In this document: positions 1 through 7,751 of the stretch, one piece after another
Numbering within the stretch: the stretch's first letter is position 1
Layout of the letters: the number at the start of each line of letters is the position of its first letter
Assembly: GCA_016190625.1 (NCBI GenBank)
Contig: JACPQF010000011.1
Span: forward strand, 1-32,951
Source of the DNA: Chloroflexota bacterium
GTDB taxonomy: Bacteria > Chloroflexota > Dehalococcoidia > JACPQF01
Direction of reading: 5' to 3'
DNA length: 32,951 nt
Notes under the pieces: model-generated
Databases searched by the model: none
What the model saw: the letters and a program-made list of their open reading frames with translations, nothing else
What the model was told of the DNA's origin: nothing
Program-made: the position numbers and the translations under genes

Positions 1-157
1 CTACGCACGCTGCATAAATAATCCAAAGCCTCGTCTTGGCCGCAGCAATTCGTTTCAAAGCCGGTTTACGGCTGGACTTCTAGGAAAGCGAGCTCTTGGG
101 TAGAAATCATCTGCGAAATCCCAAAATCAGTGCAATCGGCGGTTCAGACAACGTACC
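1..157. other. Window edge without recognisable gene
   Basis: This short stretch lies downstream of the SBBP-repeat gene, which runs toward the window start. I see no ORF with a supported start, no strong hairpin and no RNA gene here. Confidence 0.5.
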
Positions 158-3100
158 TCACCGCCAGACCATCGGCAAGTACAGCGTCCACCCTCTCGAT
201 CCCCACACCGGCCCGTACCACTCCGACCCGCCCCCCAGTCTCACCGCCTCCAGCCGGTATTGGTAACGCCGCCCCGTCCGAGCAGCTTCATCCACGTACC
301 GATACCGGTTGCCCCACGAGCCTCCCTCCGCCGTGACCCTCCCCTCGTTTAACTTGACCCAATCTCCCCCGTCTCCTTCCGCTCGCCACACGTCGAACCC
401 CGTAACGTTCAGCTCGCTCGCCGTCTCCCACTCCACGGCGATGCCCGAAGAGAGGCCGCGGGCCGCCAGCGAAGAGACCTCTACCCCCGTGGGCGAGCCC
501 TCACCGAGGGCGAAGGGAGAGAAGGTGGTCACACCGGCCAGCTCCACGTACTTGTTGGCGTTCTCGTCCGTCCCCCGAACCGCCGTCCCGCTCACCTGCA
601 TCCAGCCGTCGGTGGTGCCGCAGTGGAAGAGGTTCACGTTGCTCGCCGTGGTCCCGTTCGCCTCGCCGGGGGCGTAGTACAGCCGCAGCGTGCCCGATAC
701 CCCCGAGGTGGCGTTGGGCGTCACCTGGTAGAATCGCTTGACCGGCGTGCCGGCGAAGGCGCTCCCGTTGCAACTGGGCGGCGTCTGGCCGATGGTCACC
801 GTGATGGCCGTGCTCCCCAGGGCGGTGCCGCCGGTGGACGTGAGAGCCACCGTGGGGTAGCCGAGGGGGTCGTTGTAGGCGAGACGTGTATTCGCGGTGG
901 CGTTCTGGGCCGGGGCCTCGCGACGGATGGCGCCGTTGTTGGTGAGCGCGCAGCCATCGGCGATGGCGATGTAGTCGTCGGAGACGTCGAGGACCGTCGT
1001 GGTCCGGCTGATGGTGAGGTTGCAGAAGGTCTCTGTGCTGCCCGTGCCCGATTTGCTCAGAGTTGCCGTTCCCGCTTTGTCGAAGATGACCCTGCCGCTG
1101 GCGGGGGAATAGGTCCCTGCCGTGTTGGTCCAGTCGCCGGAGACCGTGAGGGTATAGCCGTTGGTATTGAGGGTGCCAGTGGTGAGGGACACCGAGCCGG
1201 AGATGGCGACGGTGGCGGAGATGGTGGCCGTCACGTTGGTAGAAAACGACAGGGACTGGGTGTAGGTCCCGCCGTAGATGTAGGCCGTTCCGCCGGTAAG
1301 AAGGCCGCCGAGAGCGAGGGCAAGGGTGGCAAAGCAGGGACTGTTCCCGCCACAGGCTTCGGCAGGGTCGGCGTAGGTGGCGGCGTTTGATATTCTGGCA
1401 ACAAAGGCGTCGGAGTCTGAGGCGTAGGCGCGGACCGGCGATCCCCAGGTGGCATTGCTCAGCCCGGAGACGTAGACGTTGCCGCTGCCATCAACGGCAA
1501 TCCCCTGGCCGTAGTCGGACCCCGTGCCGCCGAGAAAGGTATTCCACTGGAGGTTGCCGCTACTGTCCAGCTTGGCGGCAACGGGGTCGTTGCTCGCGGT
1601 GTAGCTGCGGATAGGAGATCCCCAGGTCGCATAGCTATAGCCGCCCACGTAGGCGTTTCCGCTTACATCCACGTCTATGGCATAGCCAATATCAGACCCC
1701 GACCCGCCGAGGAAGGTGCTCCATTGCACGCTGCCGCTATCAGCCAGCTTGGCGACAAACGCATCGTTGTCCGCCGTATAGCTCCGGATTGGCGATCCCC
1801 AGTTGGCCCCACTGTAGCCGACGACGTAGGCGTTCCCGCTCCCATCCAAGTCGATATCGACGCCGTAATCGTTTGCCGTGCCTCCGAGGAACGCGTTCCA
1901 CTGGAGGACCCCGCTGCTATTCAGTTTGGCGACAAAGGCGTCGTCGCCCGCCGTGTAGGTGCGGACTGGCGAACCCCAACTGGCGGCGCTATAGGCGGCC
2001 ACATAGATATTGATGCTCTCGTCCACGGCAATACCATAGCCATAATCGTTGCCCGAGCCCCCGAGGAACGTGTTCCACTGGAGGGTCCCGCTGCTATCCA
2101 GCTTCGCCGCGAAGGCGTCGGCGTTTGCCGTGTAGTTGCGAACCGGCGATCCCCAGGTGGTCCACCCGCCGCCGACGACATATACGTTCCCGCTCCCGTC
2201 CACGGCGATGCCTTCGCCCTGATCGCTGTCGGAACCGCCCAGGAAGGTATGCCACTGGAGGACACCGCTGCTGTTCAGCTTGGCGACAAAGGCATCCTTG
2301 CTCGCCGTGTAGCTGCGGACTGGCGAGCCCCAGGTGGCCTGACTGTAGCCGATTACGTAAGCGTTGCCACTCCCGTCGACCGTGATCCCATAGCCGATAT
2401 CGCTTCCTAACCCGCCAAGAAAGGTGTTCCATTGCAGGCTGCCGCTGCTATCCAGCTTGGCGACAAAGGCGTCGTTGCTTGCCGTGTAGATGCGAACCGG
2501 CGATCCCCAGGAAGCCGCGGTGTAGCCGACCACGTAGGCGTTCCCGTTCCCGTCCACGGCGATCCCGCCCCCATAATCAGATGCCGAGCTTCCCAAGAAG
2601 GTGTTCCAGGCCAGCTCAGGGTCGACCACCAGAGGATAGCGCCTGTCATACTCGTCCGCCGCGAAGCTCACCTCCCGCTCGCCCAGCAGACGAAAGGCCA
2701 CAGCCACGGGCACGCGCTCTCCCTCGACCTCCTGCCAGGCTACCGGCGCGCTCTCCCGCATCTCGCCGGCGTCGAAGCCAAAGACCAGGCTCCCGTCCTC
2801 TGCCATCTCCACGGGCGCGTTGTACCGCAGGCGGATATCCTCGACCCTCGCCCCCGGGTCCACAAAGTAGGTGCTCTTGGCTATGCCGTCCACCAGCGCC
2901 TCATAGCTCAGGCTGATGCCAGGCCAGAGGCCGGCATAGGTGACCTTGCCCAGAGGCGGAGAACTCGATAGACCGACTCGGTCTCCGAGACCGAGTCGGT
3001 CTGGGGGCGGCGAAGCGGCATCCGCAGTAGGCTGATCAGCCACCGGCGTCACTCCCGCGGTTCCCACGAATTCGACCCTTAAGAGGTGATCGCCGCCGGC

Positions 3101-3307
3101 CATGTAGACGCCGCCGGCCTCAAAGCCGAGAACGTGGCCGCCAGCGGTGAAGGTGAGGAGACTAGACGGTGTGTCGGCAAGGGGAGGGGAATGACCGACG
3201 GCAATGGCTGGCGAGGGGATGGCGAGAAGGTTCGCGACCAGCCCAAAGATTAGGCACAGGCCAGCTATTCCAGACAACGCGCGGATACGAAGCGGGGTGC
3301 TTTTCAT
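158..3307 (-). CDS. Exported SBBP-repeat (beta-propeller-like) surface protein
   Basis: A 1049-residue secreted or cell-surface protein of unknown ligand. The N-terminus has a basic stretch and a hydrophobic core ending near 'SPAIA', a plausible Sec signal peptide. Residues about 40-235 resemble the conserved domain that usually precedes SBBP repeats ('YPLVVDPELAW' at its end). Seven SBBP repeats of about 59 residues follow, each starting 'W(N/H/S)xFLGG' and containing 'AVDGSGNxYVxG' and 'WGSPVR'. Next is a Thr/Ser-rich beta-helical-looking region, then an Fn3-like C-terminal domain ('GIAVEWETASELNVTGFDVW') and the tail 'LYLPMVWR'. Tails of the YLPxV type are common in Chloroflexota exported proteins (family knowledge). 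The ATG has GGAGG about 11 nt upstream and a strong promoter about 120 nt upstream. An in-frame 33-bp palindrome codes part of the N-terminal region. Function is inferred only as extracellular or adhesive. Confidence 0.85.
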   Translation of the reverse strand: MKSTPLRIRALSGIAGLCLIFGLVANLLAIPSPAIAVGHSPPLADTPSSLLTFTAGGHVLGFEAGGVYMAGGDHLLRVEFVGTAGVTPVADQPTADAASPPPDRLGLGDRVGLSSSPPLGKVTYAGLWPGISLSYEALVDGIAKSTYFVDPGARVEDIRLRYNAPVEMAEDGSLVFGFDAGEMRESAPVAWQEVEGERVPVAVAFRLLGEREVSFAADEYDRRYPLVVDPELAWNTFLGSSASDYGGGIAVDGNGNAYVVGYTAASWGSPVRIYTASNDAFVAKLDSSGSLQWNTFLGGLGSDIGYGITVDGSGNAYVIGYSQATWGSPVRSYTASKDAFVAKLNSSGVLQWHTFLGGSDSDQGEGIAVDGSGNVYVVGGGWTTWGSPVRNYTANADAFAAKLDSSGTLQWNTFLGGSGNDYGYGIAVDESINIYVAAYSAASWGSPVRTYTAGDDAFVAKLNSSGVLQWNAFLGGTANDYGVDIDLDGSGNAYVVGYSGANWGSPIRSYTADNDAFVAKLADSGSVQWSTFLGGSGSDIGYAIDVDVSGNAYVGGYSYATWGSPIRSYTASNDPVAAKLDSSGNLQWNTFLGGTGSDYGQGIAVDGSGNVYVSGLSNATWGSPVRAYASDSDAFVARISNAATYADPAEACGGNSPCFATLALALGGLLTGGTAYIYGGTYTQSLSFSTNVTATISATVAISGSVSLTTGTLNTNGYTLTVSGDWTNTAGTYSPASGRVIFDKAGTATLSKSGTGSTETFCNLTISRTTTVLDVSDDYIAIADGCALTNNGAIRREAPAQNATANTRLAYNDPLGYPTVALTSTGGTALGSTAITVTIGQTPPSCNGSAFAGTPVKRFYQVTPNATSGVSGTLRLYYAPGEANGTTASNVNLFHCGTTDGWMQVSGTAVRGTDENANKYVELAGVTTFSPFALGEGSPTGVEVSSLAARGLSSGIAVEWETASELNVTGFDVWRAEGDGGDWVKLNEGRVTAEGGSWGNRYRYVDEAARTGRRYQYRLEAVRLGGGSEWYGPVWGSRGWTLYLPMVWR
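1395..2615 (-). repeat. Seven tandem ~174-177 bp coding repeats (SBBP)
   Basis: The marker 'GGCGATCCCCAG', or a close variant, recurs about every 174-177 bp (near 1438, 1612, 1791, 1969, 2143, 2320, 2498). The repeats are coding, each one SBBP unit, and they differ enough to indicate old duplication with some homogenisation. Copy number may vary between strains by slippage or recombination. Confidence 0.85.
2970..3002. repeat. 33-bp perfect palindrome inserted in frame in the SBBP gene
   Basis: AGACCGACTCGGTCTC (2970-2985), one central base, then its exact reverse complement (2987-3002). Each arm is itself an interrupted palindrome (GACCGA-C-TCGGTC). The element is 33 bp, exactly 11 codons, and codes a low-complexity 'DRLGLGDRVGL' stretch in a linker after the signal peptide. 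This looks like a REP-like mobile palindrome tolerated in a linker. Confidence 0.7.
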
Positions 3308-3380
3308 GGCGCGAGATCCTCCACCGGTTCAACTGTCGTCCACCCCACACCCCCAGAGATCTTCCCCACAACAGGTTGGA

Positions 3381-3404
3381 GCGAAAGAAGATGTTCTCTT
3401 TCGC
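3381..3404 (-). promoter_or_regulatory. 5'-leader hairpin of the SBBP gene
   Basis: GCGAAAGA (3381-3388) and TCTTTCGC (3397-3404) form an 8-bp stem around an 8-nt loop. It lies in the leader between the promoter at 3427-3455 and the start at 3307, so the mRNA should carry it. It may affect mRNA stability or translation; no known riboswitch class was recognised. Confidence 0.45.
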
Positions 3405-3426
3405 AAGCTAGGTGACGCCTGGTGAG

Positions 3427-3455
3427 ATTCTATGACATGCGGACGGCCGTGTCAA
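3427..3455 (-). promoter_or_regulatory. Sigma70-type promoter of the SBBP gene
   Basis: On the minus strand, TTGACA (3450-3455) and TAGAAT (3427-3432) are separated by exactly 17 bp. The -35 is consensus and the -10 matches 5 of 6. It points into the SBBP gene, with an expected leader of a little over 110 nt. Confidence 0.75.
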
Positions 3456-3483
3456 GGGCTGTTTTGGGGCACCATCCAGCCTG

Positions 3484-3894
3484 CTAAACCTCAAACGGGT
3501 TGAACAAGCGTACTCCCGTACGGGAGAGGTCAGCAGTGTTTCGGGTGACGAACAGTAGACCATGCACCTTGGCCGTGGCAGCCATGAGGCCGTCCACCAC
3601 TGGCAGCGCGTCGGGAACGTTCATGCGGCCCCATTCCTCTGCGATTTCCAGCGTGACGCTGAGAATCCGGTCGGCGTAGTCGGCCCGCAGCGAGGCCAGC
3701 CAGCTTTCGAAGACGGCAGCCTGCGCTGCATCGCGCCGGCGCAGACGGTCGATGCCCTGCCGGATCTCTCCCAGTGCAAGAACACTCAGGAAAAGATCTA
3801 TGCCGCTGATAGATGATAGCCAGGCTCGCACCCGCGGGTTCCCGTGGGGCTTCCGCGCCTCGGAGATAATGTTCGTGTCGAGGAGATAGCTCAC
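3484..3894 (-). CDS. vapC: PIN-domain ribonuclease toxin, VapC type
   Basis: A 136-residue PIN-domain protein, predicted Mg-dependent RNase toxin of a VapBC module. The acidic active-site residues are visible in order: Asp in 'YLLDTN', Glu in 'LALGEIRQG', Asp in 'VVDGLMAA' and a late Asp in 'NTADLSR'. The ORF track extends this frame to 4140, but the extra N-terminus is only the antitoxin gene read in another frame. The natural start is the GTG at 3892-3894, which overlaps the antitoxin stop as GTGA. The 4-bp overlap implies translational coupling. All active-site residues are present, so the toxin is probably functional. Confidence 0.9.
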   Translation of the reverse strand: MSYLLDTNIISEARKPHGNPRVRAWLSSISGIDLFLSVLALGEIRQGIDRLRRRDAAQAAVFESWLASLRADYADRILSVTLEIAEEWGRMNVPDALPVVDGLMAATAKVHGLLFVTRNTADLSRTGVRLFNPFEV

Positions 3895-4133
3895 AGCTCG
3901 ATATCTCGCTGATGGTCGCCCAAGCGCTGGATATCTAGGGAGCTCAGATCCGGCCCAGTCAACAGAAACTCGGTGAAGTCCGGCTTGCCCCCGGTCAGGC
4001 GCCGGTAGTCCCCGGCCGACATGACCACGACCACGGTCTCGCCATGGCGCGTGACCGCTTGCGGTCCCTCTGAAATGGCCTGCTTCACCAATTGGCTGAA
4101 CTTCTGTTTTGCTTCCTGCAACTGCCAGGGCAT
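3891..4133 (-). CDS. vapB: Phd/YefM-type antitoxin
   Basis: An 80-residue antitoxin. The N-terminus 'WQLQEAKQKFSQLVKQA' and 'GPQAVTRHGETVVVVMSAGDYRRL' are typical of the Phd/YefM DNA-binding fold. The C-terminal part is the variable segment that would wrap the PIN toxin. The start has GGAGGT about 6 nt upstream. It precedes the toxin with a 4-bp overlap and presumably represses its own promoter at the palindrome at 4146-4160. Symbol given by partnership with VapC; the fold itself is Phd-like rather than AbrB-like. Confidence 0.9.
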   Translation of the reverse strand: MPWQLQEAKQKFSQLVKQAISEGPQAVTRHGETVVVVMSAGDYRRLTGGKPDFTEFLLTGPDLSSLDIQRLGDHQRDIEL

Positions 4134-4145
4134 TCAACACCTCCG

Positions 4146-4160
4146 TCTAGTCTGACTAGA
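4146..4160. promoter_or_regulatory. Palindromic operator upstream of the VapBC module
   Basis: TCTAGTC-T-GACTAGA is a perfect 7-bp inverted repeat with a single central base. It touches the -10 element and covers the expected start of transcription of the antitoxin gene, where an autoregulatory antitoxin-toxin complex would bind. Confidence 0.6.
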
Positions 4161-4188
4161 TCATAAACCACACGACGGGTGATGTCAA
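4160..4188 (-). promoter_or_regulatory. Sigma70-type promoter of the VapBC module
   Basis: On the minus strand, TTGACA (4183-4188), a 17-bp spacer and TATGAT (4160-4165). The -35 is consensus and the -10 matches 5 of 6. Spacing to the antitoxin start is short, and the palindromic operator follows directly. Confidence 0.75.
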
Positions 4189-4233
4189 GGCGTCACGATT
4201 ATTGGCCTGTGAGCCCTAATTCACGTTCCCACT

Positions 4234-4281
4234 GATCATGCAGGCGCGGTCCATCTTGGGAAGGATCGCGCCTGCATGATC
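4234..4281. repeat. Long inverted repeat between the vapBC and fmdB genes
   Basis: GATCATGCAGGCGCG (4234-4248) is matched perfectly by CGCGCCTGCATGATC (4267-4281). Pairing continues inward through one G-T wobble and three more pairs, for a 19-bp stem with a 10-nt loop. It lies about 60 nt after the fmdB stop, so it could end the clpB-fmdB transcript, but no T-run follows on either strand. A REP-like repeat is equally possible. Confidence 0.55.
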
Positions 4282-4341
4282 GAGAGGTCCAACCTTTCTC
4301 GATAGATACGATTTGCGGCTGATGGTGTGGCGGCGCCCGCG

Positions 4342-4848
4342 CTAGTCCGGCTTGGACTCGCCCTTCCACGGAGAGCCGTCCTGCCTGGTCTCCGATGCTT
4401 TCCTGTAGTCGCAGACATCGGCGTATCGGGCAAGATCCGGCGGATTGGACGGCTTATCCTGCGCCGCCTTCTTCTCCTCCGGCTTTGGCGCCTCGATCTC
4501 CACGCCGAGCTTGTAATCGAAGGCAGTGGCATACCGCGAAAGTGAAGGTGGGTTGATCGGCTGCTCCTCGGCCGGCTGTTTCTCAGCCAACTCCTCCTCA
4601 TCGTCCTCCGCCGCCTCTTCCGGAACAGATGCCTGTGACGAAGGATCACGCCAGGGCCAATCAGTGCCCTGAATGCGAGTAGCCCAGCCAGTGTAGCTCT
4701 TGCTGAACACCGTGTACGAGTTCGCCAGAATACGGCTGGCCGTTCCCTGGCAGTCAGGACAGGCCGCATCCTCTGTTGCCTGGCTGAACGGTCTCACCAT
4801 CTCGAATACCTTACCACACGACTTGCACCGATAGTCATACCTCGGCAT
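4342..4848 (-). CDS. FmdB-family zinc-ribbon protein with extended acidic tail
   Basis: A 168-residue protein with an N-terminal FmdB-type zinc ribbon ('[16 protein letters not shown]', with Cys8, Cys11, Cys30 and Cys33 as metal ligands). A charged, low-complexity region follows, with a Glu-rich 'EEAAEDDEEELAEKQPAEEQP' type stretch. Two similar segments containing 'NPPSLSRYATAFDYKLG' and 'NPPDLARYADVCDYRKA' form an internal duplication. The start ATG lies inside the end of clpB (14-bp overlap) and has AGGAGGT 7 nt upstream, so it is cotranscribed with clpB. The biochemical function of FmdB proteins is poorly known; regulatory or RNA/protein-binding roles are usually assumed. Confidence 0.85.
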   Translation of the reverse strand: MPRYDYRCKSCGKVFEMVRPFSQATEDAACPDCQGTASRILANSYTVFSKSYTGWATRIQGTDWPWRDPSSQASVPEEAAEDDEEELAEKQPAEEQPINPPSLSRYATAFDYKLGVEIEAPKPEEKKAAQDKPSNPPDLARYADVCDYRKASETRQDGSPWKGESKPD

Positions 4849-7450
4849 CTTCGCTTACCTCCTTCACCAGAAAACTGAAATCTCCGTTTTGATAACCGAC
4901 AAATACGTGGCCTCCCGTCCTCAGTCGCCCTTCGAGGATTTGAAGAGAAAGAGGCTCCAGAATAGCCTGTTGAATCAGCCGCTTGAGCGGTCTCACCCCA
5001 TAGTCGGGGTCGAAACCCTCCTCAGCCAGGGCATCCGCTGCCGCTTGATTTAGATCGATGGACATGCCCTTGTCCGCAAGTCGCTTGTTCGCCTCGGCCA
5101 GTTGCAGCTTGACGATAGCCTTGATGTCCTCCAGATCGAGTGAGCGGAAGATGATGGTGGCGTCCACCCGGTTGAGGAACTCGGGACGGAACTGCTCCCT
5201 GAGCGTCTTCTGCAGCTCGCGTTTGATCTCGTCTTCCGACTGGCCCGCCATATCCTGAAACAGCCGGCTGCCTACGTTGCTCGTCATCACCACTATGGAG
5301 TTCTTGAAATCGACCACCCGGCCATGACCGTCTGTGAGCCGTCCGTCCTCGAGAATCTGGAGTAGGATATTGAATACGTCGGGGTGGGCCTTCTCGATCT
5401 CGTCGAGCAACACGACCGAGTAAGGCCGCCGCCTCACCGGCTCGGACAACTGCCCGGCCTCGTCAAAGCCGACGTAGCCTGGCGGCGCACCGATAAGGCG
5501 AGAAACGGCGTGCTTTTCCATGTATTCGCTCATGTCGAGCCGAACCATGGCGCGCTCGTCGTCAAACAGGAACTCGGCCAGGGCGCGAGCCAACTCCGTC
5601 TTGCCTACTCCCGTCGGGCCGAGGAAGACGAAGCCGCCTATCGGTTTGGTCGGCTCGTTCAGGCCAGCCCTGGCCAGGCGTATCGCCCTCGACACCGCAC
5701 CGATCGCCTCGTCCTGCCCCACCACCCGGCGGCGGAGACGGCCCTCCATGTGGACGTACTTCTCGGCCTCACCTTCCAACATGCGGGCAACCGGAATGCC
5801 CGTCCAACTGCTGACGACCTTGGCCACGTCCTCCTCGTCCACTTCCTCTTTGAGCATCTTGCTAGCCTTCTGCAGCTCGTCGAGGTTATGCTCTTCCCCT
5901 TTAAGCTGGCGCTCCACGTCTGCCAGCGCCCCGAAGCGAATATTGGCGACTTTGGCGGCGTCCTGAGCTCGCTCGGCCATCTCGGCCATAAACCGCTGCC
6001 AGTCGATCTGCTGGCGGAAATTGCGGATGCGGTCGATGGCCGCTTTCTCCTTGAGCCAACGCTCCTTGGTGCGGTCTCTCGCCTCTCTCAGCTCGCCTAG
6101 TTCTTGCTCCAGCTTGCCCAGACGATCTCGCGAGAGATTCTCCTTCTCCTTGCTCAAACCCGCTTTTTCTACTTCCAACTGCACGATTCGACGCTCCAGC
6201 TCGTCCAACTGGGTCGGCATGCTCTCTATCTCTACTCTCAGCCTCGCGGCCGCCTCGTCGATGAGGTCGATGGCTTTGTCGGGGAGATAGCGGCTGGAGA
6301 TATAGCGCTTGGATAGCGTCGCCGCCGCCACGAGGGCGGAATCCCTGATGCTAACGCCGTGATGTATCTCATAGCGCTCCTTTAGTCCCCGAAGGATGCT
6401 AACCGCTTCGTCCACCAAGGGCTCGCCCACCATCACGGGCTGAAATCGTCGCTCCAGCGCCCCATCCTTCTCCACGTGCTTGCGATACTCCTCCAGGGTG
6501 GTGGCGCCGATGCAGCGGAGCTCGCCCCTGGCGAGCATGGGTTTCAACATATTGCTGGCGTCGATCGACCCTTCGGCGGATCCTGCCCCAACCACCGTGT
6601 GGAGCTCGTCGATGAACAGAATGATCTCGCCCTCTGCCTGTTGCACCTCTTTCAGGACCCCTTTGAACCTCTCCTCGAAATCGCCCCGATACTTGGTGCC
6701 GGCAACCAGCGACGGCATGTCGAGGGCGACAATTCGTTTCTGCTTGAGGCTTTCGGGCACGTCTCCCCTGACGATCCGCTGGGCGAGGCCCTCGGCAATC
6801 GCCGTTTTGCCCACGCCCGGATCGCCGATGAGCACGGGATTGTTCTTCGTTCGGCGGGACAGCACCTGGACTACCCGTCGTATCTCCTCATCCCGGCCAA
6901 TGACGGGGTCGAGCTTTCCCCGGCGGGCCAGCCCGGTCAGATAGCGTCCATACTTCTGGAGGTTCAGGTACTTGCCCTCGTAGGTCTGATCAACCACCCG
7001 CGTGCTACCCCGCACCGCAGTTAGGGCCGTGCTGATTCGGTCCTTGGTGATCCCCGCCTCCGAGAGGATCTTGGATGCCTGGCCGTCGACGTTGTCGTTG
7101 GCCATGGCCAGCAGCAAATGCTCGGTGCTCACGTACTCGTCGGTGAGCGCATGAGCCTCGCGCAAGGCCAGGTCGAGAACCTTGTTCAGCCGATCCGATA
7201 TCAAGACTCGCTTCGGACCAGGCTCATAGTTTCTCGGCATCTGATGGAGAGCGGTCTGAACCTTCTGGCGGACGGGGGTCGTGTCGACGCCCATCTGCTG
7301 GAACACCTGGGGCGCGATACCCTCCTCGAGGTCGAAAAGGGCGAAGAGGAGATGCTCGACATCGAGCTCGCTATGACTATAGTCGTCAGCGACCTGTTGG
7401 GCGACCACAACCGCTTCCTGAGCCTTCTCGGTGAGTTTCTGCCAGTTCAC
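4835..7450 (-). CDS. clpB: ClpB ATP-dependent disaggregase
   Basis: An 871-residue Hsp100 chaperone that pulls polypeptides out of aggregates together with DnaK, in the cytoplasm. In order: an N-terminal double Clp repeat domain (1-150), a first AAA+ module with Walker A '[13 protein letters not shown]' and pore loop '[10 protein letters not shown]', the long coiled-coil middle domain (about 400-530) that marks ClpB rather than ClpA/X, and a second AAA+ module with '[13 protein letters not shown]' and pore loop 'GYVGFDEAG'. Length is normal for the family. The start is a GTG with AAGGGGTG upstream. It is transcribed divergently from the UGA-containing lipoprotein gene and has promoter elements at 7501-7558. 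No CIRCE element was seen. Confidence 0.97.
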   Translation of the reverse strand: MNWQKLTEKAQEAVVVAQQVADDYSHSELDVEHLLFALFDLEEGIAPQVFQQMGVDTTPVRQKVQTALHQMPRNYEPGPKRVLISDRLNKVLDLALREAHALTDEYVSTEHLLLAMANDNVDGQASKILSEAGITKDRISTALTAVRGSTRVVDQTYEGKYLNLQKYGRYLTGLARRGKLDPVIGRDEEIRRVVQVLSRRTKNNPVLIGDPGVGKTAIAEGLAQRIVRGDVPESLKQKRIVALDMPSLVAGTKYRGDFEERFKGVLKEVQQAEGEIILFIDELHTVVGAGSAEGSIDASNMLKPMLARGELRCIGATTLEEYRKHVEKDGALERRFQPVMVGEPLVDEAVSILRGLKERYEIHHGVSIRDSALVAAATLSKRYISSRYLPDKAIDLIDEAAARLRVEIESMPTQLDELERRIVQLEVEKAGLSKEKENLSRDRLGKLEQELGELREARDRTKERWLKEKAAIDRIRNFRQQIDWQRFMAEMAERAQDAAKVANIRFGALADVERQLKGEEHNLDELQKASKMLKEEVDEEDVAKVVSSWTGIPVARMLEGEAEKYVHMEGRLRRRVVGQDEAIGAVSRAIRLARAGLNEPTKPIGGFVFLGPTGVGKTELARALAEFLFDDERAMVRLDMSEYMEKHAVSRLIGAPPGYVGFDEAGQLSEPVRRRPYSVVLLDEIEKAHPDVFNILLQILEDGRLTDGHGRVVDFKNSIVVMTSNVGSRLFQDMAGQSEDEIKRELQKTLREQFRPEFLNRVDATIIFRSLDLEDIKAIVKLQLAEANKRLADKGMSIDLNQAAADALAEEGFDPDYGVRPLKRLIQQAILEPLSLQILEGRLRTGGHVFVGYQNGDFSFLVKEVSEDAEV

Positions 7451-7500
7451 TGGAATTCACCCCTTATCTCGATAACCGCTTGTGCGCTGTGGACAGGTGA

Positions 7501-7558
7501 AGTATAACACGCCAGCGGATGCCTAGGCAAATATACCACATCTGTGAAGATTAGTTAA
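7501..7558 (-). promoter_or_regulatory. Promoter region of clpB (two candidate promoters)
   Basis: Minus strand, proximal: TTGCCT (7525-7530), 18 bp, TATACT (7501-7506). Distal: TTAACT (7553-7558), 17 bp, TATATT (7530-7535), whose spacer contains TAATCTT, the core of the 11-bp repeats seen at nearby promoters. Only one such core is clear here, so shared control with the redox/stress genes is tentative. Confidence 0.5.
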
Positions 7559-7624
7559 GTAGATCTGAGCTTGGTGCCATCTGCGCCGGAAGCCCGATGA
7601 GCTCGTCGCAAGTTGATGCTCTAT

Positions 7625-7664
7625 TAATTCTCCTCTAATCTTGCTCTAATGACGGCGGTGTAAT
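7625..7664 (+). promoter_or_regulatory. Three 11-bp direct repeats and -10 of the lipoprotein gene
   Basis: TAAT occurs at 7625, 7636 and 7647, exactly 11 bp apart (TAATTCTCCTC, TAATCTTGCTC, TAATGACGGCG). TGTAAT (7659-7664) is a reasonable -10, so the repeats cover the -35 region. Such positioning is typical for activation by OmpR/PhoB-family regulators. The leader to the lipoprotein start would be about 80 nt. Confidence 0.65.
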
Positions 7665-7751
7665 CTTGAGGAAACGACACTGAGCAAGGTCTGTCTTGAG
7701 ACGCCAGACGGCCCAATGTTTACGAGGTGTCCTCTCAGAGGAAGGGTCTTG

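Noticed and set aside
623-1390. 255-residue plus-strand ORF
   Set aside because: Antisense shadow of the SBBP-repeat gene; composition is Gly/Arg-rich and mirrors the repeat frame, with no family features.
1395-2615. Regular repeats resembling a CRISPR or satellite array
   Set aside because: The period is about 175 bp and the repeats are coding SBBP units without conserved short repeat plus unique spacer structure.
3895-4140. 82-residue N-terminal extension of the VapC frame
   Set aside because: It overlaps the antitoxin gene in another frame; PIN domains start directly before 'YLLDTN'.
5384-6100. 238-residue plus-strand ORF
   Set aside because: Antisense shadow of clpB; no ribosome-binding site or recognisable domain.
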